A model generated the notes under the pieces. That model saw only the letters and a program-made list of their open reading frames with translations. It was not told where the DNA came from and searched no databases. From Alphaproteobacteria bacterium (GTDB lineage Bacteria; Pseudomonadota; Alphaproteobacteria; Parvibaculales; Parvibaculaceae), in NCBI GenBank assembly GCA_021775935.1, contig JAJFGY010000032.1, forward strand, positions 1 through 56,052: a stretch of 56,052 nucleotides of DNA. Direction: 5' to 3'. Below are positions 9,785 through 16,595 of this stretch, piece by piece; position 1 is the stretch's first letter, and every line of letters begins with the position of its first letter. A program made the translations under genes and the position numbers.

Positions 9785-9813
9785 TGATCTAACCAAACAC
9801 ATTGGCCGTAAAA
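9785..9813 (+). promoter_or_regulatory. Candidate RpoE (ECF11) promoter before the DUF6134 gene
   Basis: TGATCT (9785-9790), a 17-base spacer, then GTA (9808-9810). Geometry is identical to the two rpoE/flavoprotein promoters at 15172 and 15122, with one mismatch in the -35 box. The -10 lies only about 8 bases before the ATG at 9819, so the transcript would be leaderless or nearly so, and the -10 overlaps the AAAAGG ribosome-site-like stretch. That makes this the weakest of the three sites. Confidence 0.45.
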
Positions 9814-9818
9814 AGGTC

Positions 9819-10544
9819 ATGAAACACAACCTGATACCACGTGCCTCCGGCATCGCCCTGATCGCATCGCTGATCTGTGGCGGGGCATTGGCGGGCGACG
9901 ACAGTGATACAGTAGAACATCCTTCTGTTGAGCTTCTCTATGGAAACAGTATTGAGTTCGACATCATGCGAAATGGTGCGCGAGTCGGCTCGCACAATGT
10001 TGCGTTTGAAAACAAGGGGGACGCTTTATCTGTCGTCACGGATTTCCAGCTGGAAGTGGGCGCTCTCTTTATCACTTTCTTTGAGCTGACATACCGCTCA
10101 GAGGCAGTTTGGCGCGATGGGCAGATGGTCTCGCTTTGGGCCCGGACAGACCAGAATGGTGATGTTGGCACTGTGGAAGCCCAACTCGCCGACGGTGTTC
10201 TCGCTGGAGAGGGGCCGAACGGCGTTTTTGCCGCCCCGCTGGGAACATACCCAACCAATCATTGGAATGCGGGCGTGCAGAACAGTACGCGACTGATCAA
10301 TACCATCACTGGCCGGGTCAGCGACGTACGGCTTGTACCGATGGGCATTGAACAGGTTCAGACGGAACGTGGCCTTATTGAAGCGACGCGGTACAGGTAT
10401 GAAGGCGCTATCGAAAACGAAGTTTGGTATGACTCTCAGGGTCGCTGGGTGCGTATGCAGTTCCCGGGTGGCGACGGCTCGCTTGTAGAATTGCAGTGCC
10501 GGAAGTGTTTTCCGAGTGACAGAGCGGAGGCCGATGATGAGTAA
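9819..10544 (+). CDS. DUF6134 family exported protein
   Basis: A secreted or periplasmic beta-rich protein with a clear signal peptide (IALIASLICGGALAG-DD, mature from about residue 27). The remainder resembles the DUF6134 family, seen in NSIEFDIMRNGARVGSHNVAF and later YRYEGAIENEVWYDSQGRWVRMQF. This YRYEGxIENExWYD...GRWV pattern resembles lipoprotein-like or lipid-binding beta-sheet proteins. Function is not known. It sits between photolyase and the SDR/NTF2 genes and overlaps the SDR start by 11 bases, so it is translationally linked to them. Its position suggests a role in the response to membrane-damaging oxidants; that is inference from context only. Confidence 0.8.
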   Translation: MKHNLIPRASGIALIASLICGGALAGDDSDTVEHPSVELLYGNSIEFDIMRNGARVGSHNVAFENKGDALSVVTDFQLEVGALFITFFELTYRSEAVWRDGQMVSLWARTDQNGDVGTVEAQLADGVLAGEGPNGVFAAPLGTYPTNHWNAGVQNSTRLINTITGRVSDVRLVPMGIEQVQTERGLIEATRYRYEGAIENEVWYDSQGRWVRMQFPGGDGSLVELQCRKCFPSDRAEADDE

Positions 10545-11283
10545 GATTGTCTGGATCACCGGTGCGGGCAAAGGAATTGGTCGCTCGCTCGCCCTGAGAA
10601 TGGCTTCTGAAGGCTGGGTCGTTGCCGCCAGTGCGCGGACCGTCGCGGATCTCGAAACCCTTGTTTCTGAAAGCGGAGGTGGTCGCGTCCACGCGTTTCC
10701 GCTCGACATCACAGACGTTGAGGCCAATGGACTTGTGTTGGGCGAGATTGAAAGGAAGTTAGGGCCTGTCGATCTCGCGGTCTTGAATGCTGGGACGCAC
10801 AGACCGATGAGCGCCGCTGATTTTGACATTGGGACCGTGCGTGGGCTGGTCGAGACAAATTTGATGGGAACGGTGAACGGCCTTGGCGCTCTCCTTCCGC
10901 TTTTCCGAAGCCGGAAGCAGGGGCGCATTGCTGTCGTATCATCGGTTGCAGGGTATCGGGGACTTCCCACGTCTGCAGCTTATGGTGCGACAAAAGCCGC
11001 TCTTATCAATTTGTGCGAGGCGCTGAAACCAGAACTGGACAGGGATGGTGTTTCCTTGTCTCTCATCAATCCGGGCTTCGTTGAGACACCCCTGACTGAC
11101 GAGAATGAATTCCCGATGCCGTTTCTTGTTACCTCTGAGGCGGCAGCAGACAGCATCTACAAGGGACTTATGGCGGAAAAGTTTGAAATCGTCTTCCCGT
11201 GGAAGTTTGCAATCGTTATGAAGCTTTTGCGCCTCCTGCCTAACCGTCTTCTGTTTGCTCTCACATCTCGCATGGTGACCTGA
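10534..11283 (+). CDS. Short-chain dehydrogenase/reductase
   Basis: A classical SDR, NAD(P)-dependent. It shows the cofactor motif TGAGKGIG at the N-terminus, LNAG, the catalytic SSVAG...YGATK (Ser, Tyr-x3-Lys) and NPGFVETP. The ORF track starts at 10516, but MMSK at 10534 (or 10537) begins directly before the Rossmann strand and overlaps the preceding gene by 11 bases. The stop TGA overlaps the next ATG (TGATG). An SDR of this kind accompanies the RpoE/ChrR-controlled lipid genes in Rhodobacter, so the substrate may be a fatty-acyl or oxidised-lipid carbonyl; this is not shown by the sequence. Confidence 0.9.
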   Translation: MMSKIVWITGAGKGIGRSLALRMASEGWVVAASARTVADLETLVSESGGGRVHAFPLDITDVEANGLVLGEIERKLGPVDLAVLNAGTHRPMSAADFDIGTVRGLVETNLMGTVNGLGALLPLFRSRKQGRIAVVSSVAGYRGLPTSAAYGATKAALINLCEALKPELDRDGVSLSLINPGFVETPLTDENEFPMPFLVTSEAAADSIYKGLMAEKFEIVFPWKFAIVMKLLRLLPNRLLFALTSRMVT

Positions 11284-11699
11284 TGACAACAGCTGTCAAA
11301 CGCTACGCTACCTTTATGGAAAACCTCAGAGAGGAAACGCTTCCTGAGATCTCCCAATTTGTCGCCCCCGACGTTCTGTTTCGCGATCCGTTTAATGAGG
11401 TGATCGGGATCAAGAAAATGCAGAGCATATTTGCCCATATGTATGAGACGATGGGGGATGTTCGTTTTGACATTCTCCATCATGCCATGGATGGAAAGAC
11501 AGGGCTTCTTTACTGGCGGATTGCCGCAACGCTCAGAGGCAAGCCGTGGGCGTTCGAAGGAATGACAAAGGTTGAGTTCAATGATGAGGGACTTGTGGTC
11601 GCCCATCTGGACCATTGGGATGCAGCGCGGGAATTCTACGAGCATTTCCCGGTCATTGGGTGGTCCCTTAGAGCCATCCGGCGAAAGATAGCGCTATAG
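11283..11699 (+). CDS. NTF2-like / SnoaL-fold small protein
   Basis: A 138-aa cone-fold protein of the nuclear-transport-factor-2/SnoaL superfamily: YATFMENLREETLPEISQFVAPDVLFRDPFNEVIGIKKMQSIFAHMY is the typical N-terminal half, followed by beta strands with KTGLLYWRIAATLRGKPW and GLVVAHLDHWDAAREFYEHFPVIGWSLRAIRRKI. Such proteins bind small hydrophobic ligands or act as cyclases/isomerases. It is translationally coupled to the SDR (TGATG) and converges with the CFA synthase gene 20 bases downstream. It is a regular member of photolyase/CFA/DUF1365 clusters in alphaproteobacteria; its exact role is unknown. Confidence 0.85.
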   Translation: MTTAVKRYATFMENLREETLPEISQFVAPDVLFRDPFNEVIGIKKMQSIFAHMYETMGDVRFDILHHAMDGKTGLLYWRIAATLRGKPWAFEGMTKVEFNDEGLVVAHLDHWDAAREFYEHFPVIGWSLRAIRRKIAL

Positions 11700-11719
11700 G
11701 CTTTTTGGCGGCGTGATGT

Positions 11720-12889
11720 TTACGCATTGGTGATCGTGAATTGGCCCACATTTATGCGGCCAGCCCGGAAGCCCCCTTCGCAGTAGCAAAGATAGAAAAG
11801 CCACATGCGCTTGAACCGCTGGTCAAAGCCCATATCCGCAATATTGGGCCATGCCGCCGTGAATTTCTCACGCCATTGCATGAGCGTGTCTGCATAAGAC
11901 GAGCCGAAGAAATGACTGTCCCCCAGGGTCAGACCTTCTCGGGACATCTCCAGTGCGAGTGCTTCTTTTGACGGCAGCATGCCGCCAGGAAATATGTAGC
12001 GCTGGATGAAATCGATGCGCCGGCGATATTTCTCAAATGCATTCTGATCGATTGTGATGATCTGGAGCGCTGCTCGCCCGCCGGGAGCGAGCCGTTCTTT
12101 CAATACGCGAAAATAGGTTGGCCAGTTCTCCTCACCGACCGCCTCGAACATTTCGATAGAAACGATCTTGTCGAACTTGCCCTCTACATGGCGATAGTCC
12201 TGCAATCGAATATCGACTTTGGCTGATAGCCCCTGCGTGTCCATTCTCTCTCGGGCGAACTGCGCTTGCTCCTGTGAGAGCGTCAGCCCCACGACATCTG
12301 CGCCATAGTCACGGGCCGCGATTTCGGCAAAACCGCCCCAACCGCATCCGATTTCAAGAACCCGATCGCCAGGTGAAAGATCGATGGATTTCGCGAGCTT
12401 GTGGTACTTGCGGTCCTGTGCGGCCTTTATGTCACTTTCGTCTGGGTCGAAGAGGGCTGATGAGTAGGTCATAGAAGGGTCCAGCCAGGCGCTGTAGAAC
12501 TCATTCCCCAAATCATAGTGAAAAGCGATGTTGCGTTTGGACCCTGCAAGCGTGTTGGCGTTTTTTCTGTGTGCCATTCTTCCGATGCGTTCGATGACCG
12601 AAGAAAGAAATCTGTTCGGACGCAGGGCTTCCAGATTGGCGACGCCCAACTCGATGAGCTGGGGAAGTACATCCGTCGACCAATCGCCATCCATGTAGGC
12701 CTCCGCCAATGCCAAATCACCCTTCAAAAGAATTTTTGGAACACAGGCCAGGTTATGGATGTCGACATGCGCAGACGGCCCCGGGTGTGCGCCGGAGACA
12801 GAATGTTTCGATCCGTCAGGAAATCTCACGGTGAGTGAGCCGTGCTGTATCTTATTCAGAAACCGGCAAATCGCGATTTTGGCGAGCAA
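11720..12889 (-). CDS. cfa: Cyclopropane-fatty-acyl-phospholipid synthase-type SAM methyltransferase
   Basis: A SAM-dependent methyltransferase acting on unsaturated acyl chains of membrane phospholipids. It has the CFA-synthase architecture: an N-terminal lipid-binding region (GSLTVRFPDGSKHSVSG, ..EAYMDGDW), then NIAFHYDLGNEFYSAWLDPSMTYSSALF, the SAM site VLEIGCGWGGFAEIAARDYGADVVGLTLSQEQ, SIEMFEAVGEENWPTYF and IQRYIFPGGMLPS. The listed ORF reaches an upstream ATG inside DUF1365; I choose the TTG at 12889 because CAGGAGA lies 7 bases upstream and MLAKIAICRFL is a normal beginning (389 aa). It is the last gene of the flavoprotein-DUF1365-CFA operon. Besides true cyclopropanation, the relative UfaM makes 11-methyl-octadecenoate for furan fatty acids. 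Confidence 0.93.
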   Translation of the reverse strand: MLAKIAICRFLNKIQHGSLTVRFPDGSKHSVSGAHPGPSAHVDIHNLACVPKILLKGDLALAEAYMDGDWSTDVLPQLIELGVANLEALRPNRFLSSVIERIGRMAHRKNANTLAGSKRNIAFHYDLGNEFYSAWLDPSMTYSSALFDPDESDIKAAQDRKYHKLAKSIDLSPGDRVLEIGCGWGGFAEIAARDYGADVVGLTLSQEQAQFARERMDTQGLSAKVDIRLQDYRHVEGKFDKIVSIEMFEAVGEENWPTYFRVLKERLAPGGRAALQIITIDQNAFEKYRRRIDFIQRYIFPGGMLPSKEALALEMSREGLTLGDSHFFGSSYADTLMQWREKFTAAWPNIADMGFDQRFKRMWLFYLCYCEGGFRAGRINVGQFTITNA

Positions 12890-12912
12890 TGAATTTCTCC
12901 TGGTGCGCAGAG

Positions 12913-13710
12913 TTAGTCCGCAGCTGGATGCAGCGTCGTGCGTGTTTGGTGTGACGCGGTGATGGGCTTTGATGCGGGGGTGCGGGCAACTAGTGGAACG
13001 CCCTTGAGCCAAAGACGAAGCGCTTCGAAATGTATCCCTGCGGTGACTTTCAGCGTCATAAGGGGATACTGAAAAAATGCCTGTGCCAGTTTTCCATCCG
13101 TCAAAGAGTGGCGCACGCCCGCGAAAGACGCGGACATCACTGATCCTTCTTCGTCAAGAAGCGTTATGTGAACATGAATGCTCTCTTCTGGCACGTTCAT
13201 GTCGAATTTGTATCTCGCCTCCATTTCAGTGAAGGGTGAGACGCTCAAGTTTTTCGGTGAGGCTTGTTGGAAATCGTCGCTACCGTGATCTGTTGGGGTG
13301 GGGAGAACGTAAGTGTGTTTCTCTCCAAAGGTGTTGTTCACTTCATGGAGCGTTGCGATAAGGCTTCCGGCGCTGTCATAGCAATAATACACTGACAGTG
13401 GGTTGAAGACGTACCCGAGAATACGCGGATAGCAAAGCAGGCGCACCGACACATCTTCAGGCTCGAAACCTGCCTGGATGAGATGAGCCATAACCCATGC
13501 TTTCAGGCCATTCTCATCGCCATTTCCGTGATCCTTTTCCCAGAAAGAAAAGAGACCGGGCCTATTCACGCGAAACAAGCGGTTGGTTGAGTCAATTTCT
13601 TCCAACTCATCAAGGTCGATGAGAGTGGAAAAGACTCGGTACTGCAGTCGATGGCGCTTGGGGCGCCGCCGCGTGTGAAGAACACTGCCTTTGTATATGC
13701 AGGATTGCAT
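12913..13710 (-). CDS. DUF1365 family protein (UfaO-like)
   Basis: A DUF1365 protein, 265 aa: MQSCIYKGSVLHTRRRPKRHRLQYRVFSTLIDLDEL, RLLCYPRILGYVFNPLSVYYCYDSAGSLIATLHEVNNTFGEKHTY, and a C-terminal half with VSPFTEMEARYKF. The ATG at 13710 is chosen because the family begins with this Y-x-G-x-V-x-H-x-R-x-x-P pattern; it lies two bases after the flavoprotein stop, while the ORF-track start at 13875 is inside that gene. As I recall, an RpoE-controlled member in Rhodobacter sphaeroides (UfaO) is implicated in inserting O2-derived oxygen during furan fatty acid synthesis. The pairing with a flavoprotein and a CFA-type methyltransferase supports a lipid-modifying role here. Confidence 0.88.
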   Translation of the reverse strand: MQSCIYKGSVLHTRRRPKRHRLQYRVFSTLIDLDELEEIDSTNRLFRVNRPGLFSFWEKDHGNGDENGLKAWVMAHLIQAGFEPEDVSVRLLCYPRILGYVFNPLSVYYCYDSAGSLIATLHEVNNTFGEKHTYVLPTPTDHGSDDFQQASPKNLSVSPFTEMEARYKFDMNVPEESIHVHITLLDEEGSVMSASFAGVRHSLTDGKLAQAFFQYPLMTLKVTAGIHFEALRLWLKGVPLVARTPASKPITASHQTRTTLHPAAD

Positions 13711-13712
13711 GA

Positions 13713-15065
13713 TCAATCCGCCGCCAATGGCAGGCTGACACTTGTTGAGATGCGGGAGGGCTGGTCTGTCTGCCCCCATGGACGTTGATCGCCGGAGATT
13801 TGTTCTGCTACGGCAAGGCCAGCCTGAAGGGCGTCTTCGTGAAACCCATAGCCAAAATAGCTGCCGCAGAACCATGTATTGTTGTTGCCCTGCAGATTCC
13901 AGAGATCTTTTTGCGCCGCCATGGCTGCTTTGTCGAAAAGCGGATGCTGATAGGAAAATTTTTGAAGAATGGAACCGTCTTTCGGGGCGACATGCGGGTT
14001 CAATGTTACAAACAAGGGGTGCCTGTCATCGATGCCCTGTAGCTGGTTCATCCAGTACGTTACGGTGAGATTCTTATCTTCAGTGCCCGCGCCGCCTTCG
14101 ATGTAGTTCCAGCTAGACCAGACCCGTCGCTTCTTGGGCATCAATTGTTCGTCGGTATGAAGATAGGTCTCGTTTTCTGTGTATTTGAATGCACCGAGCA
14201 AATTTCGCTCTGCGTTGCTGGGTTTCGACAGCAGCGATAAGGCGTCATCAGCGTGGGTGGCAATCACGACTTCATCAAAGTGATGTCGGTCTCCGGTCTC
14301 CGTCTCGACATAAACACTATCTTGTTGTCGGTGGATTTCTGTCACGGCTGTCTGTCTGATTTTGTCTGCGTATGGGGCGGTAAGACGGCTCACATATTCC
14401 TTTGAGCCTCCGGCAACGGTGCGCCATTGAGGCCGATCAACAAGCTTCAAGAGTCCATGGCTCTCGAAAAACCGCACAAAAGCTGCCAATGGATAGTTCA
14501 GCATGTCTCGAGCGGTGGTTGACCAGATCGCCGCGCCCATTGGGAGAATGTGATCTCGCGTGAAGGCGTCTGAATATTTGTTCGCGTTTAGAAAAGCGCC
14601 AAGGGTCAGATCAAGATTCTCTGATTTTCCGGCCAAAGACGGGGCGGTCCTGTAGAACCGAAGGAGATCGGAGAGCATCGCCCAAAAACGCGGATTGACC
14701 ATGTTGCGCCGTTGCCCAAGGAGACCGTTCAGCCCGGTGCCGGAATACTCAAACTTCCCTGAATCGATAGATGCGGCAAATGTCATATTGGACGCTTTGG
14801 TTGGAACGTTGAGGTGATCAAACAAGGCGACAAGATTTGGGTAGTTCATCTCATTGTAGACGATAAAGCCTGTGTCCACGGGTAATGGCTGTTCTGGGGT
14901 GCCGGCGTTTACCGTATTGGAATGACCGCCAATATGGTCTCCGGCCTCAAAGAGTGTGATGTCATGAGAGCGGTTCAACAGCCATGCTGCAGACATGCCC
15001 GCTATGCCAGAACCGATAATTGCAATTTTCTTTGGAGTTGCTGATAGGGTTGCGTCGTAGGGCAC
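13713..15065 (-). CDS. FAD-dependent amine-oxidase-type oxidoreductase (UfaD-like)
   Basis: An NAD/FAD-binding flavoprotein of the amine-oxidase/desaturase superfamily. The N-terminal dinucleotide fold KIAIIGSGIAGMSAAWLLNRSHDITLFEAGDHIGGHSNTV is textbook; later blocks are DTGFIVYNEMNYPNLVALF, VVIATHADDALSLL and NTWFCGSYFGYGFHEDALQAGLAVAEQI. The start is GTG at 15065, with AAGGA about 10 bases upstream; the nearby ATG (15073) is out of frame. First gene of a three-gene operon with DUF1365 and CFA synthase. The related UfaD is reported as a desaturase of methylated acyl chains, the second step to furan fatty acids. Its promoter (15122-15096) matches that of the divergent rpoE. Confidence 0.92.
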   Translation of the reverse strand: MPYDATLSATPKKIAIIGSGIAGMSAAWLLNRSHDITLFEAGDHIGGHSNTVNAGTPEQPLPVDTGFIVYNEMNYPNLVALFDHLNVPTKASNMTFAASIDSGKFEYSGTGLNGLLGQRRNMVNPRFWAMLSDLLRFYRTAPSLAGKSENLDLTLGAFLNANKYSDAFTRDHILPMGAAIWSTTARDMLNYPLAAFVRFFESHGLLKLVDRPQWRTVAGGSKEYVSRLTAPYADKIRQTAVTEIHRQQDSVYVETETGDRHHFDEVVIATHADDALSLLSKPSNAERNLLGAFKYTENETYLHTDEQLMPKKRRVWSSWNYIEGGAGTEDKNLTVTYWMNQLQGIDDRHPLFVTLNPHVAPKDGSILQKFSYQHPLFDKAAMAAQKDLWNLQGNNNTWFCGSYFGYGFHEDALQAGLAVAEQISGDQRPWGQTDQPSRISTSVSLPLAAD

Positions 15066-15095
15066 TGAGTCATTTTCCTTGAGGTTGTGAGCTCA

Positions 15096-15122
15096 ATACG
15101 GGCTAAAATGACGTTTGGATCA
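15096..15122 (-). promoter_or_regulatory. Candidate RpoE (ECF11) promoter of the flavoprotein-DUF1365-CFA operon
   Basis: Read on the minus strand: TGATCC (15122-15117), AAAC and a total spacer of 17 bases, then GTAT (15099-15096). The GTG start is about 30 bases further on, leaving room for a ribosome site. The site is an almost exact counterpart of the rpoE promoter on the other strand (TGATCCAAAC, 17-base spacer, GTAT). The TGATCC -35 agrees with the Rhodobacter RpoE consensus. Confidence 0.75.
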
Positions 15123-15171
15123 TTGACTGACCAAATTCCGCTGGGATGTGAAATCGGCTGGTTTGGTGGAG

Positions 15172-15200
15172 TGATCCAAACCCGCAGCTCTTGCGTATCT
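15172..15200 (+). promoter_or_regulatory. Candidate autoregulated promoter of rpoE-chrR
   Basis: TGATCC (15172-15177), a 17-base spacer beginning AAAC, then GTATCT (15195-15200). It shares -35 box, first spacer bases, spacing and -10 with the divergent site at 15122-15096. ECF sigma genes are typically autoregulated. The match between two divergent promoters flanking a sigma gene is strong internal evidence. Confidence 0.75.
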
Positions 15201-15313
15201 AACGCATGAACTTGAAACGGGAAATTAAACTGTCACCTGCAGCACCCTCATATTTGGCGCTGGTGGTTAACAATATGCACGCACATGCGGGCCAGGGAGG
15301 GCTTGAGCAGTCG

Positions 15314-15913
15314 ATGGCAAAATCCGGTGAGGATGCGTTTAGTGCGGACGACCTTGTGCTGTGCCTGCAGGCTGTAGGCGCACGTCAAGACCGGGCCGCC
15401 TTTCGTGTTCTCTTTGACCATTTTGCGCCTAGAATAAAAGCCTACATTATCAAGCTGGGGTGCTCGCATCAGCAGGCGGAAGAACTTGCGCAAGAGACCA
15501 TGACCAAGGTTTGGAACAAGGCCGGCCAATTCGACGCTGCGAAGGCTGCGCCCTCGACCTGGATGTTTCGGATCGCACGGAACCTTAGAATTGATGCGTT
15601 CCGACGGGAGAACCATCCTGAATTTGACCAGAATGACCCAAGCCTGATTCCGGCGGAAGAACGACCTGCAGACCAGGTTGTGGAGCAAAAACAGTCTGAA
15701 CGTCAGCTGTTGGCCGCAATGGCTGAGTTGCCAGAAGAGCAGATGCACCTGCTTCGTCTTTCCTTTTTTCAGGATATGTCGCATGGGGCGATCGCTGATC
15801 ATCTCAATATTCCGCTCGGGACAGTCAAGTCGAGGCTGAGGTTGGCGATGGTGAAGCTGAGAAAGAAGATTGATGACAATGACCAGATGCAAGCAGACGG
15901 GTTAAGCCGATGA
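15314..15913 (+). CDS. rpoE: ECF sigma factor, RpoE/ECF11 type
   Basis: Extracytoplasmic-function sigma factor directing RNA polymerase to singlet-oxygen/photo-oxidative stress genes. Region 2 is FRVLFDHFAPRIKAYIIKLGCSHQQAEELAQETMTKVWNKAGQFDAAKAAPSTWMFRIARNLRIDAFRRE; region 4 is QMHLLRLSFFQDMSHGAIADHLNIPLGTVKSRLRLAMVKLRKKI. The ORF track starts at 15206, but the predicted transcript starts about there and has no leader; MAKSGEDAF at 15314 gives 199 aa, the normal family length. Neither start has an ideal ribosome site, so the start is uncertain. Its stop overlaps chrR (ATGA), the usual arrangement for a sigma factor and its anti-sigma factor. Confidence 0.93.
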   Translation: MAKSGEDAFSADDLVLCLQAVGARQDRAAFRVLFDHFAPRIKAYIIKLGCSHQQAEELAQETMTKVWNKAGQFDAAKAAPSTWMFRIARNLRIDAFRRENHPEFDQNDPSLIPAEERPADQVVEQKQSERQLLAAMAELPEEQMHLLRLSFFQDMSHGAIADHLNIPLGTVKSRLRLAMVKLRKKIDDNDQMQADGLSR

Positions 15914-16566
15914 GAACGTCCCATCATATTCCAGATGAAATGTTGCTTGCTTATGCGGCGGGCAGCGCCCCTGAGGCGTGGAGCCTAATTGTTGCGACAC
16001 ATCTTTCGCTCTGTTCGGATTGCAGGGCTGTGGTGGGCAATACCGAGCAGATTGGTGGAGAACTTCTTGATAGTTTGACACCTGAGACGCTTTCTGAGGA
16101 TGCATTTGATCTGCTGATGCGCGAGATTGACAGTCAGGCCGGAAAACAGGAGCTGCCCAAAGCTCCTTCAACGCAAATACCGTCTGTACTTCCAGAGCCT
16201 CTGCGGTCCTATGTGGGTGGAGATCTGCATGCGCTGAAATGGCGGCGTTTGGGCAAAGGCGCTTTTCATATTCCGATCGCGACGAAAGATCAAAGCGCTC
16301 AGGCCAGACTTCTCAAAGTTCCAGCGGGAAACCCTGTGCCTATGCACGGTCACAATGGGGAAGAACTCACCCTTGTGTTGACCGGATCCTTCACGACGCA
16401 TCAAGGTAAGTTTCAGCGCGGTGATATTGAAGCCGCCGATGACAGTGTGGAACATATGCCGGTTGCTGGCCCGGAAGAAGACTGCATATGCCTTGCGGTG
16501 ACAGACGCGCCGTTGAAGTTCAAGAGCCTCGGAGCGAGGCTGGTGCAGCCATTTATCGGGATCTGA
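15910..16566 (+). CDS. chrR: ChrR-type zinc anti-sigma factor with cupin domain
   Basis: Anti-sigma factor that holds RpoE inactive and releases it under singlet oxygen or organic hydroperoxides. The N-terminal zinc anti-sigma domain shows His6, His31, Cys35 and Cys38 (HLSLCSDC), the same positions I recall for Rhodobacter ChrR. The C-terminal cupin domain has MHGHNGEELTLVLTGSF...QRGDIEAADDSVEHMP, i.e. metal-ligand candidates H146, H148, E152 and H182. Length 218 aa fits the family. It is coupled to the sigma gene by a 4-base overlap. No key ligand is missing, so the switch should be functional. Confidence 0.95.
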   Translation: MRTSHHIPDEMLLAYAAGSAPEAWSLIVATHLSLCSDCRAVVGNTEQIGGELLDSLTPETLSEDAFDLLMREIDSQAGKQELPKAPSTQIPSVLPEPLRSYVGGDLHALKWRRLGKGAFHIPIATKDQSAQARLLKVPAGNPVPMHGHNGEELTLVLTGSFTTHQGKFQRGDIEAADDSVEHMPVAGPEEDCICLAVTDAPLKFKSLGARLVQPFIGI

Positions 16567-16595
16567 TCCAGCGCTGTGTGTTCTTCCTGCTCTCC

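Noticed and set aside
10098-10970. Antisense ORF of 290 aa across the DUF6134 and SDR genes
   Set aside because: It spans the junction of two well-supported plus-strand genes and its product is low-complexity Pro/Ser/Arg.
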